The notes under the pieces were generated by a model. The model was not told where the DNA came from. It ran no database searches and saw only the letters and a list, made by a program, of their open reading frames with translations. Of a stretch of DNA of 10,574 nt, positions 1 to 6,159 are shown one piece after another. The stretch lies in the NCBI GenBank assembly GCA_947303905.1, contig CAMYZR010000024.1:1-10574 (forward strand), in the 5' to 3' direction. The stretch is from an uncultured Atopobiaceae bacterium. Its GTDB lineage: Bacteria; Actinomycetota; Coriobacteriia; Coriobacteriales; Atopobiaceae. The position numbers and the translations under genes were made by a program. Numbering within the stretch: position 1 is the first letter of the stretch; every line of letters begins with the position of its first letter.

Positions 1-169
1 CCGAGGGCACCTTTGCCCTGTTGAGCGCACGCCTGGTCACGCTCATCAGCATGCGCTGCACCGCAAACGCGATGCCTACCACGACCGCAACCAGCACCAG
101 CTTGCCAAGCAGGCCGACCAGGTTGACACCCAGGATCTCGGTCTCGCTCAGATAGTCCAGCCAGTCCAT
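1..169 (-). CDS. Probable MscS-family mechanosensitive channel, N-terminal fragment (runs off left edge)
   Basis: Only the first 56 codons are inside the window; the gene continues beyond position 1. The product begins MDWLDYLSETEI. It then has one hydrophobic segment at about residues 17-37 (VGLLGKLVLVAVVVGIAFAV), followed by a basic stretch RRALNRAKVPS. A short polar N-terminus, a single helix and an 'RRAL-x-RA-x-VPS' segment resemble the region ahead of the pore helix in small MscS-type channels, which open under membrane tension to release solutes. The ATG at 167-169 lies 9 nt after the pcrA stop, with a modest purine-rich site (AGGCGGG) about 4 nt upstream, so it is probably co-transcribed with pcrA. 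The pore helix and cytoplasmic beta domain are not visible. Another small membrane protein remains possible, so the family call is moderate while the existence of a gene is more secure. Confidence 0.6.
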   Translation of the reverse strand, partial: MDWLDYLSETEILGVNLVGLLGKLVLVAVVVGIAFAVQRMLMSVTRRALNRAKVPS

Positions 170-178
170 CAAGCCCGC

Positions 179-2629
179 CTATCCCTCGATGCGCACAATG
201 GGCGCAAAGCCCTTGAGCAGCTTCTTCGTCTTGCCCGTCCGCGTGAAGTACACCTCTATCGTATCGCCTGAGACGGCCTTGACCACGCCGGGACCGAAGG
301 TTTTGTGCGCCACGTGGTCGCCCGCCGAGAACGCCTCGGCCGCCTTGGCCGCATCGCGCCTGATGGGCTCCGGCTTGCGCAGCGAGACGCCCTCGGAAGC
401 GCGCGAGCCTCCCGTGGAGCGCGTGCGAGAGCCAAACACCCGACCGCCGTAGACCTCCGCGCCACGCCCGCTGCCATAGGTGCCGTGACGGTCGCCGCGC
501 TTCTCCCAGCCCACGCCCGAGAGCCCGGAGCTGCCGATGCCAGTGGCATGCAGGTGCTCGCGCGGGATCTCAGACAGAAAGCGGCTGGGCGGGTTGGTCT
601 GCACCGAGCCAAACACGCGACGGGTGCTGGCATAGGTGAGGTAGAGCCTGCGCTCGGCGCGCGTGATGGCAACGTATGCCAGGCGACGCTCCTCCTCGAT
701 GGAGGCGCCATCGCCCTCGTGCGCACGGTGCGGGAAGAGACCCTCCTCCATGCCGGCGACAAACACCACCGGAAACTCCAGGCCCTTGGCCGAGTGCACG
801 GTCATCATCGTGATGGCACTCGACTGCCCGGCCAGGGCGTCGAGGTCGCTGCGCAGCGCCAGCCACTCCATGAGCGCGGGGAGCTTCTCTGCCGCGACCT
901 GTGGATGGGCGGGTTCCTCGGGCGCCACGGGAGCGGGCATGCCCGCGTCGAGCGCGCCTGCCTCGCGAAGCTGGCGCAAACTCTCGAGCGTCTCCGCAAC
1001 GTCGTCATGGGTCTCGTCGAACTCCTGCGCCACGCCAAAGAACTCTCGGATGTTCTCGATGCGTGCGTCCGCCTCGACGGTGTTCTCAGCCTCGTAGGCC
1101 CTGATGAGTCCCGCCTTCTCCACGATCATCTGCACGACGTCTGCGAGGTCTCCGTCATAGTGGCGCCCCGCCTCCACGGCCGAGCAGAACTCGGTGAGGC
1201 CGCTGCGCGCCTTTGAGGGCAGAAGGCCCGTCTCGGCGATGCAGGCCTGCGCCGCCGAGAAGAACGAGATCCCGTAGGCGGCGGCATAGGCACGCACCTT
1301 GGCGATGGAGGTGGTTCCCACGCCTCGCCGCGGCGTGTTGACCACGCGTTCGGCACTCACGTCGTCGTCGGGGTTGACCACCAGCTTGAGGTAAGCCATA
1401 ACGTCGCGGATCTCCGCACGATCGAAGAATCGCGTGCCGCCCACGATGCGGTAGGGCACTCCCGCGCGCAGGAACATGTCCTCGAGCGTACGCGACTGCG
1501 CGTTGGTGCGATAGAAGACGGCGATGTCGTCGTAGCCCGTGCCCCTGTCATGGAGCTTCTCGATCTCCGAGCCGATCCACCGACCCTCGTCGCGCTCGTC
1601 AGCCGCCTGGAAGACCTCGATGAGCTCGCCGTCCCCCGAGTTGGTGTAGAGGCGCTTGGACTCGCGCTTGTTGTTGTGCGCCACGACGGCATTGGCCGCC
1701 TCGAGGATGTGCCCCGTGGAGCGGTAGTTCTCCTCGAGCTTGACCACCGTGGCATTGGGGTAGTCCTTGCGGAAGGCCAGGATGTTGCGGATGTCCGCGC
1801 CGCGCCAGCTGTAGATGGACTGGTCGTCGTCGCCCACCACCATCAGGTTCTGGTAGCGCGCGGCCAGAAGGTTGGTGATCTGGTACTGCACATGGTTGGT
1901 GTCCTGGTACTCGTCCACGCTGATCTGGCGGAAGCGCTCCTGGTAGCGCTCGAGCACCTCATGATGCTTGGACAAGAGCTCGTAGGCATTGACGAGCAGG
2001 TCGTCGAAGTCCATGGCGTTTGCCCTGGCAAGGCGGCGCTGGAGGGTGCGGTACACGCGCGCCGCGGCCTTCTGCTGAGACGATGCCGCCTTGGCCTCCA
2101 TCTCGTCGGGACCGACGAGCGCGTTCTTTGCCTGGCTGATGAGCGCTCGGATGGAGTTGAGCGGCGCCTGCTTCTGGTCGATGTCGAGCTCGGACATGAT
2201 GGACTTGATGAGACGGCGCGAGTCATCGTCGTCGTAGATGGAGAAGTTTGGCTGGTAGCCGAGCAGGTCGGCGTCCTCGCGCAGGATGCGCACGCACATG
2301 GCATGGAAGGTGCACACCCACATGCCCCGCGTGCCACCGGGCAGAAGGGCCCCGAGGCGCTCGCGCATCTCGGCGGCTGCCTTGTTGGTGAAGGTGATGG
2401 CCAGCACCTGCCAGGGGCGCACCCCCTCGTCCGCAATCATGTGCGCGATGCGGTACGTGAGCACGCGGGTCTTGCCCGAGCCGGCGCCGGCAAGCACCAG
2501 AAGGGGTCCCTTCGTGCACATGACCGCCTTGTGCTGGGCGGGATTGAGCCCGTCCAGGTCGATGGACGGCGCCGTCGGGGCTGGCACAGGCTGGTCGAAG
2601 GAGAAGAGCTGATACTGATCGTAGGGCAT
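179..2629 (-). CDS. pcrA: ATP-dependent DNA helicase PcrA/UvrD (superfamily 1)
   Basis: A 3'-5' DNA helicase acting in nucleotide excision repair and in removing proteins or RNA polymerase from DNA. In the 816-residue product, Walker A (AGAGSGKT) is at 47-54 and Walker B (DEYQDT) at 239-244. Motif III (GDDDQSIYSWRGA) is at 266-278, motif IV (NYRSTGHI) near 301, motif V (TVHSAKGLEF) near 610-619 and motif VI (YVAITRAERRLYL) at 652-664. A Gly/Ser/Arg-rich linker (about 695-750) leads to a Tudor-like C-terminal module (about 768-816, beginning FSAGDHVAHKTFGPG). That module is typical of PcrA, where it contacts RNA polymerase. Length is slightly above the usual ~720-780, partly from an Ala/Pro-rich insertion near 560-585. 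I chose the ATG at 2627-2629 because AGGGAG lies 4 nt upstream. The frame is open to a TTG at 2680 (17 more residues), but that start has no comparable site. The MscS-like gene follows directly. Confidence 0.95.
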   Translation of the reverse strand: MPYDQYQLFSFDQPVPAPTAPSIDLDGLNPAQHKAVMCTKGPLLVLAGAGSGKTRVLTYRIAHMIADEGVRPWQVLAITFTNKAAAEMRERLGALLPGGTRGMWVCTFHAMCVRILREDADLLGYQPNFSIYDDDDSRRLIKSIMSELDIDQKQAPLNSIRALISQAKNALVGPDEMEAKAASSQQKAAARVYRTLQRRLARANAMDFDDLLVNAYELLSKHHEVLERYQERFRQISVDEYQDTNHVQYQITNLLAARYQNLMVVGDDDQSIYSWRGADIRNILAFRKDYPNATVVKLEENYRSTGHILEAANAVVAHNNKRESKRLYTNSGDGELIEVFQAADERDEGRWIGSEIEKLHDRGTGYDDIAVFYRTNAQSRTLEDMFLRAGVPYRIVGGTRFFDRAEIRDVMAYLKLVVNPDDDVSAERVVNTPRRGVGTTSIAKVRAYAAAYGISFFSAAQACIAETGLLPSKARSGLTEFCSAVEAGRHYDGDLADVVQMIVEKAGLIRAYEAENTVEADARIENIREFFGVAQEFDETHDDVAETLESLRQLREAGALDAGMPAPVAPEEPAHPQVAAEKLPALMEWLALRSDLDALAGQSSAITMMTVHSAKGLEFPVVFVAGMEEGLFPHRAHEGDGASIEEERRLAYVAITRAERRLYLTYASTRRVFGSVQTNPPSRFLSEIPREHLHATGIGSSGLSGVGWEKRGDRHGTYGSGRGAEVYGGRVFGSRTRSTGGSRASEGVSLRKPEPIRRDAAKAAEAFSAGDHVAHKTFGPGVVKAVSGDTIEVYFTRTGKTKKLLKGFAPIVRIEG

Positions 2630-2633
2630 GTGA

Positions 2634-2639
2634 CTCCCT
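2634..2639 (-). promoter_or_regulatory. Ribosome-binding site deciding the pcrA start
   Basis: AGGGAG reads on the minus strand 4 nt before the ATG at 2627-2629. It favours this start over the in-frame TTG 51 nt upstream. Spacing is slightly short but workable. Confidence 0.6.
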
Positions 2640-2655
2640 GGGTCGCGAGTGAGAA

Positions 2656-2700
2656 ACGTACCCAAGGATACTACCGACAACCCCGGACATGTTGGTACGT
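2656..2700. repeat. Inverted repeat in the U32 gene - pcrA intergenic gap
   Basis: Perfect 7-bp arms ACGTACC (2656-2662) and GGTACGT (2694-2700) are separated by 31 nt. Inside or overlapping them are shorter arms: CCGAC (2674-2678) with GTCGG (2699-2703), and CAAC (2678-2681) with GTTG (2691-2694). No run of T follows on the minus strand, so this is not a convincing intrinsic terminator. It could be an operator or leader hairpin for pcrA, or chance. The remaining bases between 2630 and 2731 show no convincing -35/-10 pair. Confidence 0.35.
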
Positions 2701-2731
2701 CGGGAGGCCCATCACGTCTTCGCAGGCGTCG

Positions 2732-3904
2732 CTAACGGCAGAGAAGATCCCATTCGGCCAGCTCAAAGGGCACTTCAAGCGAATAGGCCTCGCCGTTTCT
2801 CACCAAGGCCTGCCCGCAGGGGCCGAGCGTGCGCACCTCATGGCCAGGCGAGAGCACCGTGAGCTCCATGCCCTCGTCAGCGCGGTTGCGGCACTCTACC
2901 TGCGCCACCCAGTGCTCCCCCTGGCGTTCGCACCCACGCACCACGCCGACCATCACGCGCTCGCGCGCATAGTCCACGCGTCCGGGGTTCTGCGTTGGCT
3001 TGCCCAACAGGAATCCCGTGGAGTAAGGACGATGGCTCACCGCATCGAGCTCGCCCACCCATGCCTCGGCTGGCTCGCCGTCGAGCACATGCCGATACGC
3101 GTTGGTCACGCACGCGGTATAGTAGCTCCCCTTGGAGCGGCCCTCTATCTTGATGGCGTCGACACCCGCTTCCGCAAGCTCTCCCAGATGCTCGATCAGG
3201 CAGAGGTCGTTGGACGAGAGCAGGTACGAGGCGCCCTCGCCCGCCTCGATGCCGAGCCGCGCACCAGAGCGCTCCTCCACGAGCTCCCATGCCCAGCGGC
3301 ACGGCTGCGCACAGGCTCCACGCGTTGCAGAGCGCTCGGGTCCCATGAGTTCGGCGGAAAGCAGGCAGCGGCCGGAGTGGGCCATGCACATGGACCCGTG
3401 GGCAAACACCTCGAGCTCCACCTCCCGCGTGAGGCGACGCCTGAGCTCGGAGATCTGCGCGAGCGTCATCTCGCGCGCGAGCACGATGCGCCTGGCGCCG
3501 AGACGCGCGTACTGCTCGGCCGCAGCCGCGCTCATCACCGACGCCTGCGTGGACACATGCAGCTCGACGTGTGGGGCGTACCGTCTTGCCAGTGCCATTG
3601 CCCCTAGGTCGGCCACGATGGCCGCATCCACGCCGAGCTCGTCGATGTGCTCGAGAAAGGCCGGGAGCTCGTCTGTATCCCCGTCGCGCATCACCGTGTT
3701 GAGGGTCAGGTGCACCGAGACGCCTTGGGCGTGCGCCTGCTCGACGGCACGGGCAAGTTCGTCTGGAGAGAAGTTGCGCGCTCCGGCGCGCATACCCCAG
3801 CGCGGTGCGGCCAGATACACCGCATCCGCCCCAAAGTGGATGGCCATATCCAGCTGCTCGGGCCCCTGGGCTGGAGCCAGCAGCTCCATGCGTCTCTCGC
3901 TCAT
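2732..3904 (-). CDS. U32-family protein, TrhP/YegQ-like (probable tRNA U34 hydroxylation factor)
   Basis: The 390-residue product belongs to the 'peptidase U32' family. Members related to E. coli YegQ (TrhP) and B. subtilis YrrO help make 5-hydroxyuridine in the tRNA wobble position from prephenate; others have been called collagenases. It opens with ELLAPAQGPEQL (7-18) and GADAVYLA (25-32). The family signature EVFAHGSMCMAHSGRC-LLS spans 165-183. Cysteines 173, 180, 198 and 202 (in GACAQPC) match the spacing of the family's iron-sulfur ligands. VSHRPYSTGF (289-298) and the segment after it fit the C-terminal barrel found in TrhP/YrrO but absent from shorter relatives. The ATG at 3902-3904 overlaps the phosphatase stop as ATGA, with GAGGAGG 7 nt upstream. 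The frame is open further upstream, but this is clearly the start. The family assignment is secure; the tRNA role is inferred from homology. Confidence 0.9.
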   Translation of the reverse strand: MSERRMELLAPAQGPEQLDMAIHFGADAVYLAAPRWGMRAGARNFSPDELARAVEQAHAQGVSVHLTLNTVMRDGDTDELPAFLEHIDELGVDAAIVADLGAMALARRYAPHVELHVSTQASVMSAAAAEQYARLGARRIVLAREMTLAQISELRRRLTREVELEVFAHGSMCMAHSGRCLLSAELMGPERSATRGACAQPCRWAWELVEERSGARLGIEAGEGASYLLSSNDLCLIEHLGELAEAGVDAIKIEGRSKGSYYTACVTNAYRHVLDGEPAEAWVGELDAVSHRPYSTGFLLGKPTQNPGRVDYARERVMVGVVRGCERQGEHWVAQVECRNRADEGMELTVLSPGHEVRTLGPCGQALVRNGEAYSLEVPFELAEWDLLCR

Positions 3905-4419
3905 ACCCGACCCTCCTCGAGGGCAGAAAGCAGGCCCTCGCATCCCTCGAGCACGTCGCGGTAGGTGGCTTCGAAGTCGTCCGTGTACCACGGGTCTGCG
4001 ATCTCGCGGGGGTTGGACGACCAGTCGAGCAGCAGGTGCACCTTCCCCTCGGGATCGGCCTTGGCAAGCTCGGCGGCGCTCATGGGCTGCCAGCGCCAGC
4101 CCCGGCGACGACCGCCGCCCAGGATGTGCAGGATGTCGCTACGGTTCTCCTCGTCCATGCCACAGATGAGGTCGTAGCGCGCGTAGTCGGCGGGCGTCAT
4201 CTGCCAGGCACGATGGTTGCCACACGGAACGTGGTGGCGGCGCAGGACTTCCTGGGTCTTGTGGTGGACGCCCCAGCCCTCGGCATCCCTCGTGGCGGCA
4301 GCCGAATCGACGGCGATGCGGTCGGATGCCCCGCGCTGTGCAACCAGATGGCGCATCACATACTCGGCCATCGTCGAGCGGCAGATGTTGCCGTGGCAGA
4401 TCATCAGGATGCGCTTCAT
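3901..4419 (-). CDS. Low-molecular-weight protein tyrosine phosphatase
   Basis: A cytoplasmic phosphatase of 172 residues that removes phosphate from phosphotyrosine, or in some bacteria phosphoarginine or stress-related substrates. The P-loop CHGNICRS (8-15) carries the nucleophile C8 and the phosphate-binding R14 in the CX5R(S/T) pattern. The general-acid loop is ADPWY (141-145), with D142. DSAAATRDAEGW (38-49) corresponds to the family's conserved 'SAGT..WhvG' segment. Most members are about 150-160 residues. The extra length sits at about 102-122, an Arg/Trp-rich stretch (GGRRRGWRWQPMSA) between ILHILGG and DPEGKVHLL. The start ATG at 4417-4419 has GAGG 8 nt upstream, inside the 18-nt gap after the zinc-ribbon gene. 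The stop overlaps the U32 start by 4 nt, so translation of the two is probably coupled. The physiological substrate cannot be read from the sequence. Confidence 0.93.
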   Translation of the reverse strand: MKRILMICHGNICRSTMAEYVMRHLVAQRGASDRIAVDSAAATRDAEGWGVHHKTQEVLRRHHVPCGNHRAWQMTPADYARYDLICGMDEENRSDILHILGGGRRRGWRWQPMSAAELAKADPEGKVHLLLDWSSNPREIADPWYTDDFEATYRDVLEGCEGLLSALEEGRV

Positions 4420-4437
4420 GGCGATAACCTCAGACGC

Positions 4438-5943
4438 CTACACGTACTGCGAGCCTCGTGACTGCTCGATCGAGAGAATCAGGCTCACGTTCTGGCGCTC
4501 GATCTCGGTGATGTCGCCCTCGTTGAAGACGTCAGTCGGGTGATACCAGCTCTTGGACTCGAAGTACTCGCTCAGCTCGCCCGCCTCGAAGACGTAGCCA
4601 TGACGTGCGTAGATCTCGTTGCGTGCGACAAACAGGTCGTGGTCGCTCATGCCCTCGAGCTCGGAGGCGTCGTAGACGCGCGTCGAGGACTCGGGCAGCA
4701 TGTACTCGCTGCTGTCTCCCTCTTCGACCGGCGTGACGTTCGTCTCTTCCTTCGTAGAGCCGCCACCCATGAAGGCTGGGACATCGGTGCGCACGAGATT
4801 GCCCTCTTTCTCGGCAGCGCCATCGGAGCCAACCGCATGCAGCGTGTCGGGATCGTCCTCGGTGAGGTAGTAGGCGATGTCGCGCAGGTAGTAGCCCTCG
4901 CCCTCGATGTCGCCCGGACCGGAGGTCATGCCCTCTATGCTCTCGGGGTCAATCAGAACTTGGCCCGCAAGGACGCCATCGGCAGCGTAGGTCTCCATCA
5001 GGCCGTCCTGGATGTGCCAGTAGCGACCGTCGAAGGTCCTGTTGGTCTTCCACCATCCGTCAAGGCTGGAGACGATCTCCTTGGCCTTGCGTTTGGAGAC
5101 GTGCTTGGTGGTGGCCACGGTCTCTTCCTGGCCGCTCTGCTGATCGGAGGAATTGCCTCCCAGCACGAAGAACGCAACGACAAACCCAAGCACGATCGCG
5201 AGGGCGGCGATCGTCGCCACGGCAGCCATGGGCATGGGACGCTCGGCGGAACGGCGCTCGGAGGGACGCGTGCGACCGCGCCAGGTCTCCGCTGCGGCCA
5301 CATGGCGCATGCTGGGGTTCATGCCGTACACGATATCCTGGTCGCCCACGTCAATGACGTTTCTGGCGGGCTCATCCGGCTGGTCGGCCTGGTCAGGCTC
5401 CTGCGCCTCACGGTTGTCACCAGTCTGGTCCATCAGCACCGTCTCGTCGGAGGACTCGTCCTGCTCGTCGGACTCGTCGGCCGTCGCGCCATCATCCTCG
5501 GCTTCGGCTTCCATCTCGGGCTCATCAGCCGCCTCGGACTCGTCCGCCTCCTCGGGCTCCGGCTCGAACTCGTCCTGTGGCTCAAGGGACTCCTCATCGA
5601 GACCATAGGCGCGCGTTGCGTCCATGGCCTCGTCCGACAGCTCCCCCTCGACATCCTGGTCGGCCTCGGACTCCATGTCGAACACGACCGTCTGCGCCTG
5701 AGCGGGCTCCTCCACCTTGTCCGCCATGGGCTGGGATGCCTCGGTCTCCGCGTCGCTCAGAACCTCCTCATCGGCAGTCTCGGGAGCCATGTCCGACCAC
5801 AGGGGCTCCATCGACGAGGTGTCGTTGGCCCCCACGCGCTCGAGGGGATCGTCCTCGGGAACCCCCAAGCTTACGCGCGCGCCGCAGCGCTCGCAGAAGT
5901 TGGCCCAGTCGGGAAGCCTCAAGCCGCAATTGGGACAATACAC
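4438..5943 (-). CDS. Zinc-ribbon membrane protein with acidic linker and C-terminal YARHG domain
   Basis: Function unknown. The 501-residue product has four visible parts. First is an N-terminal zinc ribbon with C3-x2-C6 and C17-x2-C20 (MYCPNCG ... FCERCG). Second is a very acidic, low-complexity cytoplasmic linker (about 28-200) rich in Asp, Glu, Ser and Ala. Third is a basic patch (about 221-235, WRGRTRPSERRSAER) followed by one membrane helix (about 238-262, AAVATIAALAIVLGFVVAFFV). Fourth is an outside part ending in a YARHG domain (about 425-475: SDHDLFVARNEIYARHGYVF, then SWYHP). Positive residues before the helix predict N-in/C-out topology. YARHG domains are small extracellular modules, probably binding wall or peptide ligands. 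The start is a GTG at 5941-5943 with GAGGTG 7 nt upstream. The phosphatase gene follows after 18 nt, suggesting one operon. Three copies of a T-x-x-(F/Y/M) motif sit in the linker at T85, T110 and T168. Domain content is clear; the role is not. Confidence 0.9.
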   Translation of the reverse strand: MYCPNCGLRLPDWANFCERCGARVSLGVPEDDPLERVGANDTSSMEPLWSDMAPETADEEVLSDAETEASQPMADKVEEPAQAQTVVFDMESEADQDVEGELSDEAMDATRAYGLDEESLEPQDEFEPEPEEADESEAADEPEMEAEAEDDGATADESDEQDESSDETVLMDQTGDNREAQEPDQADQPDEPARNVIDVGDQDIVYGMNPSMRHVAAAETWRGRTRPSERRSAERPMPMAAVATIAALAIVLGFVVAFFVLGGNSSDQQSGQEETVATTKHVSKRKAKEIVSSLDGWWKTNRTFDGRYWHIQDGLMETYAADGVLAGQVLIDPESIEGMTSGPGDIEGEGYYLRDIAYYLTEDDPDTLHAVGSDGAAEKEGNLVRTDVPAFMGGGSTKEETNVTPVEEGDSSEYMLPESSTRVYDASELEGMSDHDLFVARNEIYARHGYVFEAGELSEYFESKSWYHPTDVFNEGDITEIERQNVSLILSIEQSRGSQYV

Positions 5944-5960
5944 GTCACGTCACCTCACGT
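5941..5960 (-). repeat. Four pentamer repeats covering the SD and GTG start of the zinc-ribbon gene
   Basis: On the minus strand the bases read as four tandem pentamers: ACGTG, AGGTG, ACGTG, ACGTG. The second supplies the Shine-Dalgarno core (GAGGTG with the preceding G) and the last ends in the GTG start codon. Gain or loss of one unit would change SD-to-start spacing by 5 nt. It may simply be chance from a GTG-rich start region. Confidence 0.5.
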
Positions 5961-5988
5961 CTGCCGACGAAAGAACACTGTCTAACGT

Positions 5989-6016
5989 ACCATATGATTC
6001 CCGCTTTTACCTTGAA
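5989..6016 (-). promoter_or_regulatory. Candidate promoter for the zinc-ribbon/phosphatase/U32 operon
   Basis: On the minus strand TTCAAG (6016-6011) lies 16 nt before TATGGT (5994-5989), about 45 nt ahead of the GTG start. Both hexamers are imperfect (3/6 and 4/6 to the sigma-70 consensus). The region is relatively AT-rich and must contain a promoter for this divergent gene, but this exact placement is weak. Confidence 0.3.
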
Positions 6017-6080
6017 CTTTACGAACATTGGCATACGGATGCGCAACGGGCCCTCGCGCTCGCCGTCATAAATACCTCCG

Positions 6081-6140
6081 TTCAGCTAGGTTTCTCGTGC
6101 GCGACCTGAAACAATCGGTTGATATGATTGAGCAACGTTG
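6081..6140. promoter_or_regulatory. Cluster of short inverted repeats around the oppA promoter (possible operators)
   Basis: CAATC (6112-6116) and GATTG (6126-6130) flank and overlap the -10 element. CAACGTTG (6133-6140) is a perfect 8-bp palindrome at the expected transcription start. Upstream, TTCAG (6081-6085) pairs with CTGAA (6106-6110). Arms this short are individually unremarkable, but their placement over the promoter makes a repressor or activator site plausible. I do not recognise a named regulator consensus. Confidence 0.3.
6120..6128 (+). promoter_or_regulatory. Extended -10 promoter of oppA
   Basis: TGATATGAT matches the extended -10 form TGnTATAAT with one mismatch. It lies 31 nt before the oppA ATG. 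No good -35 hexamer is found 16-18 nt upstream, which fits an extended -10 type promoter. Transcription would begin around 6134-6137, leaving a short leader of about 25 nt with no room for a riboswitch. Confidence 0.55.
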
Positions 6141-6145
6141 ATTTC

Positions 6146-6154
6146 AGAGAGGGG
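6146..6154 (+). promoter_or_regulatory. Strong ribosome-binding site of oppA
   Basis: AGAGAGGGG ends 5 nt before the ATG at 6160, with an A-rich spacer (TAAAA). Together with the strongly C/G-ending codon use of the gene, it suggests a high expression level, as usual for a binding protein made in excess over its permease. Confidence 0.7.
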
Positions 6155-6159
6155 TAAAA

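Noticed and set aside
2680..2700. CGGACATGTTGG as a LexA/SOS box for pcrA
   Set aside because: The actinobacterial box is CGAAC-N4-GTTCG. Here the half sites are altered and the spacing is 2 rather than 4, so I do not support SOS control.
1550..3607. A 685-codon plus-strand open frame opposite pcrA and the U32 gene
   Set aside because: It is a shadow frame produced by GC-rich codon bias. It spans two real genes and their gap, is rich in Leu/Val/His/Arg without any domain, and the opposite strand encodes complete conserved motifs.
3905..3991. Longer U32 protein starting upstream of 3904
   Set aside because: The extra 29 residues lie inside the phosphatase coding region and have no family similarity. 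GAGGAGG 7 nt before the ATG at 3904 and the ATGA overlap fix the start.
4540..5985. A 481-codon plus-strand open frame opposite the zinc-ribbon/YARHG gene
   Set aside because: Its repetitive Leu/Val/Gly-rich product mirrors the Asp/Glu-rich codons of the minus-strand linker. The minus strand has a zinc ribbon, membrane helix, YARHG domain and SD.
5944..6159. Riboswitch, T-box or small RNA in the divergent intergenic region
   Set aside because: The oppA leader after the likely start point is only about 25 nt, and I see no conserved aptamer core or terminator hairpin in the 216 nt.
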